Of a DNA stretch of 64,000 nt, positions 46,656-58,196 are shown piece by piece. Source of the DNA: Adiantum capillus-veneris (taxonomy: Eukaryota; Streptophyta; Polypodiopsida; Polypodiales; Pteridaceae); NCBI GenBank assembly GCA_014529385.2, contig CM043947.1, forward strand, positions 115,215,587 through 115,279,586. The letters run 5' to 3'. Numbering within the stretch: position 1 is the first letter of the stretch; each line of letters starts with the position of its first letter. The notes under the pieces are model-generated. The model had not been told where the DNA came from, did no database searches, and was given only the letters and a program-made list of their open reading frames with translations. A program made the position numbers and the translations under genes.

Positions 46656-47384
46656 CTCCAATCCAACCAAAACAAGGCGTGCTCTCTCCAAGCAAGGAAA
46701 GAAAAGGAAAGGAAGGGGCAAGCTCCTTCTATAGGAAATCTCTCTCTCTAGTTCTCAAAGCCAGTGGGAAGCAATAGAGCTTGAGCAAGCCAAGGAAAAA
46801 GGGCATTCCATGCAAAGTCGATAAAACAAGCAACCAAGATCGGAGCAAGCCAAGGCAAGAAAGACAGATCGAGGGGCAAAGCAAAAATGAATTCTCTCTC
46901 TCATGGAGCATAAGATGAGCGGCCATGATCAAGAAGGCAAGGAGAAAACGAGGTTAAGTGAGGAAAAGGAGCCTTGCAGAAAGCTCTTGAGTGCTATCTA
47001 AGCAGGGAAAGACCAACACAGAAAGATAAAGTTTACAGAACCTAAGGTCAGTTGAGGCAGATTAAGCGACAGGAGAAAATTTTCATCGCTGTCATCAGCA
47101 AGTGTTTGATTAATCATTTTGTTAAGTCTGGTGTCGTTAACGGTCCGGTTAATTCTGCAAAATGGGAGCTTAAAATCCTAGTTGGCAGATGATCCACGTG
47201 CCGGTGCTGTTAACAACCCGCCTTGGCTAAAGATTAAGTTATACTTAAACGAATTAATCGATTAATTGATGATTGCAGTGATTGCCAGAGTTATCAGTTG
47301 TTCTTGTTCTCTCTCTTTCACACCTCCCACAGCTAGAGGCCCAGCGCCTGCCCGGCTCACGTAGCGAACACATATCCCCCGACA
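38924..47384 (+). repeat. 3' LTR of element E with five tandem 1.55-kb units
   Basis: Units begin with CGTGCAGCTCCGCTGCC or a close variant at 38927, 40483, 42039, 43584 and 45139 (spacings 1556, 1556, 1545, 1555). The fifth runs to about 46711 and then into unique LTR sequence ending CGACA at 47384. Each unit holds the bipartite motif module, a PPR-derived stretch, a GGCCGCCCA-rich part, a poly-G tract of variable length and a CT microsatellite. The first unit has 21 G at 40203-40223. Only the first copy keeps the terminal TGT, so duplication happened inside an LTR and not by repeated insertion. Confidence 0.9.
39460..39720 (+). pseudogene. PPR-derived segment of the LTR unit (first of five)
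   Basis: The + strand reads FWNVMIAG, a stop and TQQKQGQEA, which matches SWNAMIAGYAQ-GQGEEAL. It then reads GLSQNAITYISIFKHVALCK and, in another frame, LGEIVR-stop-VLLGKDEVLG then NALIGMCAKCGAITK. This covers most of one PPR repeat and the start of the next. The other units have the same text near 41020, 42560, 44120 and 45670, with point differences. The copies are not translatable as a protein. Confidence 0.75.
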
Positions 47385-47388
47385 TTGG

Positions 47389-49222
47389 TGTACGTGGGAT
47401 AGGGATCACACTTTCAGGTTTTCCAACTTGTGGTTCTAGTAAATCTTGGGTGGTTTTAATCATTTTCTTGCATATTTCAAGCTTGTCCTTTTCTAGTTCT
47501 GCATATGGATATGTCATCCACCTCTATTCTTCGGTTTGGTTGCTTTTGATCCGTGTTTCATAGGATTTTAGGAGGGCTTCTAATGGCTCATTAACCTTCT
47601 CGACCAACATTGATCCTTTCGAACTAGCACTTCTCGATTTCTTATCTATGGATGGTTCTTCTAGAGGTTGAGGTATCTGCATAAGAGAAGGTGCAACCAT
47701 TTCCTCATGTTGTCTTATCTTCCATTCAGCTTGGGTAAGCTTCTTAGCCATGTATTTTTTCTCTTGTTCCCTACGTGCTTTCATCCTAGCCTTTCTAGCT
47801 TTCTAGCTATTTTGTTTTCACTTTGATTTTTGAGTAGGTGCATTGGTCTTTGGTTCACCCATCTCTAGACTCACCTCAGTTTTGTTTTCTATGTCTCTAG
47901 GTTCTATGTAGCTTCCTTTTGAGCTTGCACTCTTGTAACTACTTGAACCGGTATGACATTTTCATTTTTTGAGCTAGTGGGTAGCTGGCTGATTCCTGAG
48001 ATAGTTGACGTGATCTTTATAACTCGGTTTGGATTTCTTGGAGAGCTAGGGATCAAGTGAATGACACCAAAGTCAAGACAATAGGCATTCACTTGGGTGA
48101 TCTCCGTTGGACGACATTGTTTGACCAAGTGGTTGTCACGGTCTTTGTGACAATCTGCCTCTGGTTGAGGAGCTTCTTCTTGCAATTCCTCTTGGTTGTA
48201 AATAGGCTGTGACCTAGCTAAGCCTCTATTTGCAATGAATTGCATTGTCCTTTCGTCCATCTCATACCTTCTTTCTTCAGTTCGAAACACGTGAGGCGGA
48301 GGTTGTACCGGCCTCACCACTCCATTTGTTTCTCTAATCTTCTGTTGCTTTGAAGGACAGTACCCTCTTTGGTTGTTATAATACATTACAGTTGGTTCTA
48401 TCACTTGTTTGTTAGATACTTTCATCATCTACGTATATCTCATGTCTATAGTCATTCTAGAAATTGGCAGTGTAGGTTGTTGTCCTAAGACAATTTGTGG
48501 CCTTGAAACTCCTACTGGTCTTGGCGTATTCCCCATATCATATCTAGGTGGAGTAGGCGCTACTGGAATAGGTTGTACATACCTCTCCATAGCATTTTCC
48601 ATGCCATAGTAACACTCTTCTCTCATATGATTTGTCCATTTTCTCTCAATTTGCACCATAGAGGCTCTTGGAGGTCATATTTAACTAGAGGAGCAAGTCT
48701 TTGAGCTAATCCTTCTATAAGACTCATTTTCTCACTACATACCTCTGGCTTTATTGTGGGTTGGGTTCTTGGTGAGTCACTCCTTTGAGAAGATGTGCCA
48801 CTCTCACTCTCACTATCATATCTTCTCAAGGTTCTGCTCTCATTTGGATAGGAGTAAGCTGTAGGGGGTGGTGATGTTATGCATGGTCCTGTTGTGGCCG
48901 TAATACCACCTCTATAAAAGTCATGTTCTATGGTTGCATCTGGGTACAACCATGGCCCATTAGGCAGGTTCACTTAAGGAGGCATGCTTGCCATCTCTAT
49001 GATCATTTCAATTCTTGTCCTTGCTCTAGAAGGGAATCTAGATGGCTCCCTTTTTGGAATTCTCATGTTTGGTGGAGGTATCCGTAGTCCTTCATTGACC
49101 AAATATCCACCTTTATAAAAGTCATTTTCTATGGTTGCATCTAGGTACATCCATGTTGGTAATGTTGTTGGGTCGTCCCTAAGACATTCTATGCGTATAA
49201 AGTCTTTTTGCTCAGATTTCAC
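47389..49222 (-). pseudogene. Element D gag-like gene
   Basis: Minus strand, several segments with stops near 48974 (TAA, same frame), 48429 (TAG, same frame) and 47904 and a frame change near 48640. Two tandem segments (YLDATIENDFYKGG near 49150 and YPDATIEHDFYRGG near 48920) are an internal duplication. A Ser-rich segment (ESESGTSSQRSDSPRT) follows. Then come two degraded CCHC-like knuckles: CHKDRDNHLVKQC near 48110, and CLDFGVIHLIPSSP near 48080 with two Cys lost. Basic helices follow. Element E interrupts it after IPIPRTP; the frame resumes left of 35696 as IIPPNEEQKEPY. It would encode the RNA-packaging protein of element D. Confidence 0.65.
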
Positions 49223-49940
49223 TTAGGTTTCTACCCAAGGTACTCCTTGATGCATACAATAAGAATATGTGATTACAACAAATTTTGGATGTCGAAATTG
49301 CACAGAATCAACACTCTTTCACCTTTACCTTCTTATATCTACAAAATTCTCTTTAAATGCAAAATTATGTGTCCAAATGAGATAAAAGTTTGCAAGCAAG
49401 CTTAACACATCATTTCCAACCCTCCTATGTGGTCAAAAGTGAAATTTGACTTTCAGTTCTGGCCTTGAGACATCATACGTTGATGGAGAAAAAGATGTCA
49501 TGCGCACACTCACACACCTAGACAACTCAACACAACACAAGGAATTACTTAAATTCCTCACCTCACTCGCCACCACTCAAAATCTCCTTGAAAGTTTTAC
49601 CCACATGCTCAATTCAAACTCCAAACGTCTCGACCTACAAGCCCTTGCCTGCCCGTACACACTACAAGATGAGTCGAGATCGTGACAAAACTATACAAAA
49701 AAAACCATCCAAAACTCAAAACTCTAGCCACAAAAGGCCTCTCTCAAACCATTGCAAAACCTTCACCAAAATCCACTCTGTTGGACTCTTTGGAGTAGCG
49801 CCAACCCTAATGGGACCGATACAGGGTCACATAGTCTTGTAGAAAGCAGCACCTTCTTCCCTGAATTCCTTGCACACACACATCCATGGAAACCTCAAAA
49901 CTCCCATAGACTCTCCCAAGTGTACAACTGAAGAGAGAAA
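49223..49940. other. Unassigned stretch, possibly element D leader
   Basis: Lies upstream of the element D gag on the minus strand. No gene and no primer-binding site recognised. The short plus-strand frames have no motif. Confidence 0.4.
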
Positions 49941-50687
49941 GCTCTCATTCACTCCTCGACACACTAAAAAACAGGACAGGAAAGCAATGGGATTGCACTA
50001 GACCACCTGTAGGAACCCTGCCTCCTCCCACACATAGAGGGGTGAAAGTGTTGATATATCTCTTCAAAAGTTTTCCCTCAGCATGTACCATCATGGAACC
50101 ATGAGTGATGTGGAAATTTGAAGCCATTTCTCACCTTTTTTGACCATTTTTTGACCTTTTTGGTCCAGTTTTGGTCAATTTTGACCCTTGGCGGGCATTT
50201 TTCACCGAAAAAACCCCAAACGGACTCCAAAATTCACCAAATTTTGTACACTTGATCCACGATACCCAAATCACTTTTACACATCCCCACATTCTATTTT
50301 TGACCACTTCTAGGGCGGTGCATGCATCACCGCCGATCAGGCACCGTAAATAGACAGTTACTGCATGTCTCAAACTTCTCGAGCAGGATGAGAGTACCCA
50401 TGCTTGTCACTTGCATTATTTACATTCTAGAAAGCTCAAAAAAATTCTCTAGAACCTAAATAAGCCATCTAGAACCATATCCAAGGCCTCGATACCCTAA
50501 ACGGGCATGTACATGTGTCCGACTGCTAGCACGCGAGCCTGACTATTCACAATGTGTACACGTTGCATCTGTTTTTGAACTTGAAACCACTTTGCAAAGC
50601 TCCCAAATGCATGTATTTACATATTTTTGTACATATGACCATGCATATAAACGCTACTTTGTACACACCAAAAGCGGTATATCATCA
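49941..50687 (-). repeat. 3' LTR of element F
   Basis: On the minus strand a purine tract (CCTAGAGGGTGGGCAA, 50688-50703) is followed by TGATGATATACCGC. A diverged relative in the same orientation lies at about 52640-53200; both contain GTGAGTGATGTGGAA. The left limit is approximate. Confidence 0.6.
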
Positions 50688-50698
50688 TTGCCCACCCT

Positions 50699-51858
50699 CT
50701 AGGTAGAGCATTTATGCTCAACCAAGAGACTATTTGCATCTAGAACCACATCCCTTGCAAAATATTTCTTCAATCGATACCCATTTATTCCGTAGCACAA
50801 ACATTCACCAGACAATTTTTCCAACTCATATGTGCCATTAGGAAATACATGCTTCACTCTGTATGGACTCAACCATTTGTCCCTCAACTTCTTTTAAAAA
50901 GTAAAATCAAAGCGAGAATCATCCTTCATCACCAGATCTCTCTCTTTGATCTCTTTCTCTGACAGCCTCTTATTCATTTTCTCCATCCTTTTCTCTGCTT
51001 GTTGAAGATAATAATCACTCGCTTTCTCTCTATTCATTCGCAAAAACTCTAGAGAAAGAATTCTTTCTTGCATCTTGTCATTATGCTCACCTTGCATTCT
51101 GCACAACAACTTCAAGGCATCCAACTACACTTGTATGGGCATAAGAGCTTATTTTCCATAAACAAGCTCATATGGTGTAAACTATGTTGACACTCTATAT
51201 GTAGTTCTATAAGCCCACAAACACGTTTCCAATTCCAAGTCCCACTCTTTAGGATGCTTTCTAGCATACTTTCATAGCATCTTCACAATTTGATCATTGC
51301 AGTTCTCAACCAACCCATTGCATTGTGGGTAGTAAGCAGAAGAATTCCTATGCTGAATTTTCAATTTCTCCATAAGAGCAGCAACAAGTTTTTCCCTAAA
51401 CCATGGTCCACGGTCAGAAATAATAACCATAGGAGCTCCAAACCTGCAACACACCTGTTCATATAAAAAAGAGGCCACTCTTCCTGCTGTTACATCTTTT
51501 ACTGCTCTTGCCTCCACCCATTTTGTCAAATAGTGCATAGCCACAAGGATATACCTTTTGCCATTGTTGGTCCTCCGCATTGGACCTACAACATCTACTC
51601 CCCATTTTGCAAATGCATCAAAAGACATTATAGATTTTTGAAGCTCAGCCAAAAGCTTTCGATTTGCAAACACTTGGCATTCATGGCATGACTTGCACCA
51701 AAAATAAGCATCTCTCATCATAGAGGGCCAACAATAACTTGCTCTCAAAACAAAAAATACAACCTGATCCTTGCCTTGATGGCCTATTTCTTCATGGCAG
51801 TGCTCCAAAATCAAGACTATCTCTTCTTTGTACGACACTTTTCTCAAAATGCTATCCT
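50699..51858 (-). pseudogene. Element F gypsy integrase fragment
   Basis: Minus strand: zinc-binding region HCHEEIGHQGKDQ...CKSCHEC, catalytic core KWGVDVVGPMRRTNNG, VIISDRGPWF and SSAYYPQCNGLVEN, then after stops and frame changes (near 51270, 51125, 50890) the C-terminal module (RDKWLSPYRVKHVFPNGTYE). Very similar in order to element G IN, so of the same Tat-like group. Gag, protease and reverse transcriptase are absent; at about 51860 the reading stops at a plus-strand motif module. Confidence 0.85.
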
Positions 51859-51859
51859 T

Positions 51860-52340
51860 GCCAGAAGGCTCCTCAAACGGAGCTGCAGTGTGAAAGTTAT
51901 GGTTGATTAAAGATGGATTGGTTTGCACATTCTTTACGAATAGGGAAAGTGGATACATATGGCTGGAGCCAATGTCAATGGCTGGCTCTGAAGTGCTCAA
52001 GTTGTGGAGCATGCCAGTCTTTCCGGATCATCAAGCGGAGCTTGAACGGGAAAGATATGGCCAATTGAAAGTTTGTCCAAGGCCAGTTGTGGGGAACTTT
52101 AACCGCATTGGTAGATGTGCCATGAAGGAGTTTTTTGGCCTCAAACATGTTTTGAAAGGTGGTATGTATTATGTGAAATTGACCGGGTTTGACGGTGTCA
52201 AGAAGTGTGGAGTGCGGCTAGAAAAGTGTTGGGCCTCTGACTGTGAGAGTTTGCTGCAAAATCAAGCAAGTCATAGAATATTTAAGGCTAAAAACACACT
52301 CAATAAGAAAAAAACTCCATCCATGAAATCATATCTTTGA
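51860..52340 (+). repeat. Bipartite motif module next to element F
   Basis: Plus-strand order: CTCCTCAAACGGAGCTGCAG, GTGAAAGTTATGG, then AAGTGCTCAAGTTGTGGAGC and CATCAAGCGGAGCTTGAACG, AAGATATGGCC, ACCGCATTGG, GTGCCATGAAGG and TTGGCCTCAAACATG. It parallels 20870-21150 in element G and 35945-36240 in element E. It is antisense to element F. Confidence 0.6.
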
Positions 52341-52639
52341 AAAAGAACCAAGATCAACTCAAAACTCTTGTGTGTGTGATGATCTGGTGTAGCCTCGCTG
52401 CCAATTACACAATTGTAGTGCTCTTTCGCCTTGATAAAAACCCTATACAAACGCTTCAATTATCCATTGTAGCCATTTCATGGAAGCTTCATAACTTCAT
52501 TATACATTCCCAAGTAGGTGTATGAGAAGGGGAAAACCCTAATTGGTGGCCTCAGAGCCTCGAATATAAGGTTGAAACAGCACGGGACTGCATTAGCATA
52601 CCATAGGTGTAGGCTTTGTATCCCTTCACATAGGAGCTA

Positions 52640-53200
52640 TAAGTGCTGATACTGATGTTCCAAAATTTTCACTTGTCATAGTCACGGCACCGTGAGTGAT
52701 GTGGAATTTTGTGCCATTTTGCACTAATTTAGGGTCATTTTTTGCCATTTTTTGCCCAAAAATACCCTTTTTTGCCCGTAAAAAGCCCAAAGAGCTTGGA
52801 GAAATCCATTGGACTTAAATTTCATCTTGAACCTCATTTTACCACTTGGAAAGCACTCAAGATGCAATTCTTACGTCCGCGTATAAAACCTACTATTTTT
52901 TATCGAGATCACTTGTATTGAACTTTCTAGGCAAAACAAGCGTGGCACTTCAATACACTTGACATTTGTACATGTATAAAGAAAAAAATTCATCTTTTAA
53001 TATGATAAAACACGCATCAATTCCACGTCTAGGGCCTGGTCTACCCGGCAAGGTATGTACATGATTGCAATTGTGCTATGGGAATCCACTTTGTAGAAAT
53101 TGCATATAACATGTGCGAGCAAGAGGTATGCAAAAAATCCCATACCTGTATATTTTCATGTATTATATGTACCCGTTGTATGTGCATTTTCGTAAAAAGA
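52640..53200 (-). repeat. Diverged LTR copy of the element F family
   Basis: Shares GTGAGTGATGTGGAA, a run of TTTTGCC/TTTGACC-like repeats and the later part with 50080-50640, in the same orientation. Divergence is high, so this pair is old. Confidence 0.5.
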
Positions 53201-53999
53201 ACTAGGCCTTATGCATGAGAATTTTCACTTTATAAACTAAAAAATTACGGCTTAAAGTCAATAGTGATAGCTCTCGGCCAAATGTAGTGGCTTGGTCATT
53301 GGGTGTGTGAGCACCAAATAGTAACGTTTCAAAGGCAAGAGGAAGTTTGGAAAAAAATGTATTTTTTCAAGGCTTTTTGAGAGTTTTTGAGCTTGGGGGT
53401 TGGGGTGCTCTATGGCTGCCACGTGGTGCATAATAAGCCCATAGGCAAACTTTGAGTGCTGAGATTGACCCTATAAGAGGTAGGGTGCACCCCTCCATTG
53501 GTCACATAAGAGAAGTAAGAGGGGAGATCTTCCACCATGGATATGGCATGGCGAGTTGGAGTGTTGTGTAGGTGGCACCCTTGGCACTCCTTGAAAGCCC
53601 CAGCATGTGTGTTGGACGGGTACGCCGCGACAGACGTTAGCACATCGAGAACTCACCTAACAAGTAATGTCAACTAAGGACAAAGCTCGACCCGCAGGCG
53701 CGTGGAAGCAAGCATAAGGTGTCAACCTACACTCGACCAACTCCTAACTAATTCCTACAGAGGCCCCTACCAAATGTCTAAGTCACAGTCTTCCAGAGAA
53801 CAAAAGAGGATGCTTCCTTCAACGCTTGCTAGAGCCGAATACCTATCAAACACTTTCGAAACACCACAAAACTTGAAGGAGACCCTACTAATACCTATAG
53901 GCCACTCTCCCTAAGGTCTGTGAACCAAAATCAAGACCCAAAACACCCGGTGCAGAAACATGTAGGATGTTTGGCCGAAATCTGCAGGTCTTCGTTTCC
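53201..53999. other. Unassigned stretch
   Basis: No supportable gene on either strand; short frames lack motifs. It may include the distal part of the element C LTR. Confidence 0.4.
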
Positions 54000-54540
54000 A
54001 AAATCTGAAGTGCCTAATGTGTAGTTCTACTCAATGTGAACGCGTGGATATGCTGCAATGCAAAATCGGACAACGTATGCTCACCCAAACAACCGATGAA
54101 GCTCGTAGAAGGATCTCCCAAAGCCGGACCGTACACGCGCAATGTTGGTATCGGCTCATAGCTCTAGTCGGGAGAAACACGCCGCACTTCTCCGCACTCA
54201 ATTCCGACCACCGTAGCACACGTAGCGTCAAGACAAAGCTCACACTCTCTCTTACGTACACAGTACGCTCACTCACAAACTTAAACTTGTTTAAAATGAC
54301 AAAAGGTCTTTCATTAAGGTCAAAAAGTGATATATATACCTTACAACTTCTCAAACCCTAAAGTTTCAAAATCATCCATCTACTCCATCTAAGTATCAAA
54401 ATTGGGATACAATCTGGAAACTTCTGTAAGTCCCACTATTTACAAGGTGAAAGACCGGGTTTTTCTCAATGAATGACTAATTACAAAAATAATAATCCGC
54501 CGAGTAGTTAGATGCCGTGGGGTGAGTCCAGCTTCTAACA
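54000..54540 (-). repeat. 3' LTR of element C (left limit approximate)
   Basis: Starts on the minus strand TGTTAGAAGCTGGACTC directly after a purine tract (54541-54553). The TGTT start matches elements A and B. No second copy was found near 59-60 kb, so the 5' LTR is lost or diverged. Confidence 0.6.
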
Positions 54541-54553
54541 TCCCCCCCCTCCT
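54541..54553 (-). promoter_or_regulatory. Polypurine tract of element C
   Basis: Minus strand GGAGGGGGGGGGA before TGTTAGAAGC, preceded by a readable tail (QVHVGEDMNKEGG). Confidence 0.75.
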
Positions 54554-54591
54554 TGTTCATGTCTTCCCCGACATGGACTTGATCTTTTGCT

Positions 54592-57500
54592 TCACCTTAT
54601 GGTCTCCCGCATCTTTAGTAGTGATTCGTACTGTGCATGTAGATTTAGCATTGTTGGTCCAAAGATGTCTGTATGCATGGTAAAGAACCCCGTGTAGAAA
54701 GCTTCTTCAAACGCGTGGAGGTGATAGGATGGGAGAAACATGACTCTTTGATATAACGCATGTATCACCTCCTTGGAAGGCTGACGTGACATATCATAAG
54801 CACATCTGTATGTGTCCTGGAAGAAAAATATGGTGTCAGCCACCTGTCTTGGCTTGAAGGTTTCAAACACTGCTAGGATGGTTCTACAGATCTTTCTCAT
54901 CATGATGCATGTAAGGTCAGGTGAGCCAGTGAACAACTTTATGGCGCCCGTTAGGGTTTTCACCATGTATTGTACAATTATTCTCTCACCTGCCTTCACG
55001 CCTGACAGCTTTGGGTAGTTCAGCCAAGTGGGTTGGCTTCTCTGTAAGATTTCGTGTGCTTTCCACGTCCTAACCCTTGGTAGAGGGCAGAAGCTGAGAT
55101 TGTCTCTGATGTGTTTAGGGGCTTCTACCAAGTGTATTAGGTACTGCGGGTACTTGGTAAGCCAAGCCTTCCTCCACTTGGGCTGAGAATCCACTATTAG
55201 CTTCACTCCTTCTGGCCTCGAGGTGTCTGCGTTGTAGAGAGGGACCGTTGGCTCTTCTCTAATCCGCTGGTTTATTGTTGCCGCTTCATATTTAAGCAAT
55301 GGATATGGGAGAGAGGGTTGTAGCCATTCACGCCTGAGATTGCTGGCGTCGATTTTTTGAATTGTCATTGATTTGAAAACCCTATGCTCCCATTCCAAGG
55401 CTTCTTTGGTGCTTTCTCTGAGCTCTGCCTCTATTGCTTTGCACAATTTTTCCTCCTCTTCTTGTGTTAGATCCTGGGGTTCTTGAGAGGAGCCTGCTAT
55501 GCTTTCCTCTGGCATGGGTGTGTCCACAAGATCTGCCACATTGTCAAGGTCGATGCCCTCATTGGCAGCTGGCCCTGAGCTCTCTGCTTCTTCTTATTGC
55601 CAGCCTTTCAACTCCTCTATTTGCTTGAGGAGTGTCTGCTTCTCCGCTTCGGCTTCTGCGCCCATAGTCACGTGGAGGTCATTGAGTTCAGCATTTACTT
55701 TTTCAGCCTCCTCAAGCTTTATCTTTATTCTCTCCAACTCTTCTTGTAGGGCCTTTTGGCTGTCCTCCAATCTGGTTTGCATTGCGATAGAACCTTCAGT
55801 CATGATCACCCTCTGCTTCTTCTCAAGAGTCAACTCCTTTTGGAGTTCTTGCATCTGCTCTTCATACATTTGACTCTCCGAAATAACTTTAGTTGAGCTT
55901 GTAGCTCTAACTCTCTCAGGTGATGCTCTCAGCCTCTGGATGGTTTGATCTTTGACTTTTAATTGGTCCTTGAGCTCAAGGACTTCATCTAGGCTTGCTT
56001 CTTGTTCTATTTCCTCCTTTTCCTTAGCATCCCTCAAGGCCTCTACTTCTTTAGTTTCCTCTGCTAGCTGGAGTGTCAGATTATCCCTTTCTTTTTCTGC
56101 ATCTCGCAATGACTTGCTGAGTTGCAGGCACTCTTCCTCAGCTGCTTGCAATCTTTTTGCCGCTGCCTCATTTACTTCTTTCTTTGCTTGGGAGTTTTGT
56201 AGAGCAGTGGCCAAGCTGGCCTGGAGATCAGCTTCTCTTTCTTTTTGTCCTTGGCTTTTTGCCTGCAGTAGATCCCTTTCCATCTTCGTCTTTACTTCAG
56301 TGGCCTTTAGAGTTATCAATTCTTCGTCTGATGCCACAGATTGTGCCCTTATTCCAGCTAGCATTGTCATCACTGCGTCCCAATCATTTGAGGGTGGGTG
56401 CAGGTCTACCGTGTCGGTAGCATTTTCCTTAAGTTCAACTAGCCGGATGCCTGGCATCTGTTCTTTACTTCCTGTCCTTGCCAAGTCGAATGCGACTGTG
56501 GCGGCTTCTTCCCTTGTATAGCCTGCAGCTAGCAGGTCCAAAAATGCATAGTATGCTTCCTCAAGCTCTTTTTGCTCAAGCTTGGCCTCTTCCTTGGTCT
56601 CAGGTTCTGGCTTTTTCTCTTTCTCTTCAGCCCGGTGTTCTTCTTGATTGTCTCCAACCTCCTTATCTTCTGGTGGAGGGCTGCTAGGAAGTGGTGATGG
56701 CGGTGGTGACGGCTGTGGGCTAGGTTTAGGGCTATCTGGTAAAGCTGTAGGTTTGCCCTTGAAATCCCTATCTGCTTTCGTCTTTCTTTCCCTTTCCTGG
56801 TTTTCTTGTTCATCTAGCAACGTCTGTCGTATCTGCTCCACTTCTTACTCGGTGAAAGGGATGTGTGGAATGTTTTCCGATGCAGCATCAAGAATCTCGA
56901 AATTCTTGATGTAGTCTTCCAAGCGGTCCCTCTGCACTCTTCTCGAGGATCCGGACATAGACTCGAGGGATGGATTCCATAGTTCATTTAAATCGCCCTT
57001 GAGGGCTCTTTCTGCTCGGAAACTCTCCATCAGCCTCTCGAGTCTAGCCGCTTTTTGTGATCGAGTCTCTTTGGCCGGCACTTGAGCAGATTCTTTTTTG
57101 CCTTTCTTCTGCTCAGGTTGCTCCTCTTCCACTAGCTCTAGTCGTCTCTTCAACCTTGTAGCCACCCTTGGTGCTCTTTGTGGCTCATCTTCTTTGTCTT
57201 CCTTCACCCTGAGCTAGTCATTCTGAGATGGGGGGTCACGCCACCTTCCCTTGGCGTGTAGTGCTGCATAAATTACTTTGGTTATTATTTCTCTTGGCAC
57301 TATGTAGGTTGGATTTTTGTTTCCCATTTTCACCAGGCTGCCATGTATGTATGCTGCATAATTGATTATCTTTGGGGTGCCCTACGCCATTGCCCAAGTA
57401 AATGTTGTGGCAATTGCACCTGGCGGCATCCTGTACTTCTGCGGCCTCTTCGTGCACATGTGGAAGTATTGGTTTTACAATTGGCTCATGATCGCCACCT

Positions 57501-58049
57501 TTGGTTGGCGATGTCTTCAAAAGTGTAATTAGCCTTTTTCTCTTTGTACACCTTTACTTCATCCCTTCTCTTTGTCACACTGTCTCCCTGATTGGAGAGA
57601 TCTAGTGCATGGGCTACAACTCTTTCCGTGATAATGATCTCTATGTTGGGTCTGCCATGCAAATCCGTCACCTTGGCCACTCCATGTTCTTTAATGCTGG
57701 TTACAAACTCCCATACTCTTTTGACGTCCACCCCTGCTAGGATTGCTTCGAAATAGTTATGGAGGTCAATTTTCTCCAAGTAGCCGGCCATTTCGCTTCG
57801 GACAAATTCATTGAGCTCTCTTGGCAGCATTGGCAGCTCTATTACATTGCCGTCATTGTCCTTGAACACACCCTGGTAGATCTTTAGGTCGTTTGACTCT
57901 AGTAGATCTTCCTGTATCGAGGTGCTTGTGGGCTTTAATGTTCCCTCTGGAATGACAAATGGTTCCACCTCGTCCAGATAGTCTTTGATTGTCATTCTCT
58001 TCTTCTTTGCCGGTGACTTCGAGGCTGCCATAGACCCTGTTGCACTCAA
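54592..58049 (-). pseudogene. Element C large coiled-coil protein, about 1150 codons, interrupted
   Basis: The N-terminal part (58049-57490) is globular and acidic (LDEVEPFVIPEGT, ELNEFVRSEMAGYLEK, KRVWEFVTSIKEHGV). After a frameshift near 57500 one frame runs to 54592 with stops only at 57475 (TAA), 57382 (TAG), 57214 (TAG), 56845 (TAA) and 55594 (TAA). In order it holds a basic region (RLKRRLELVEEE), a Pro/Ser stretch (SPKPSPQPSPPPSP), a Glu/Lys-rich segment, a long heptad-like coiled coil (about 56330-55600), then a helical C-terminal domain of about 300 residues (REWLQPSLPYPLLKYE onward). No protease, RT or integrase. I recognise no family. The N-terminal part only weakly recalls plant transposon-associated gag-like domains. 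It is probably a structural protein of a non-autonomous element. Confidence 0.65.
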
Positions 58050-58196
58050 AAATCCAAAGTTGGCGTTTTTTCCATATCAACTGCTAAACTGAGTTTTACT
58101 TATCCAAATGACTTGAAAATTGAAATTATAGCTTAAAAGGAACTTGTGAAGGTGTGCATGTGCCCACAGTGAAAATTTGACCAGAAAAATCCATCT

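Larger units (their letters stand above)
35700..47384 (+). mobile_element. Element E, LTR retrotransposon with expanded 3' LTR, inserted in element D
   Basis: Begins TGTCG at 35700 and ends CGACA at 47384, flanked by the 4-bp duplication TTGG (35696-35699 and 47385-47388). Joining the flanks restores an open frame in element D. A purine tract (GAGGGGGTGGA, ending 38923) precedes the second TGTCGTGCAGC (38924), the 3' LTR start. The interior encodes a repetitive acidic protein and no pol, so it is non-autonomous. The 5' LTR is diverged after about 36240 and I found no primer-binding site. The 3' LTR is enlarged to about 8.5 kb by tandem duplication. Confidence 0.8.

Noticed and set aside
38924-46711. 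CRISPR-like or centromeric array
   Set aside because: Units are 1.55 kb, start at an LTR terminus and contain LTR features; this is LTR-internal duplication.
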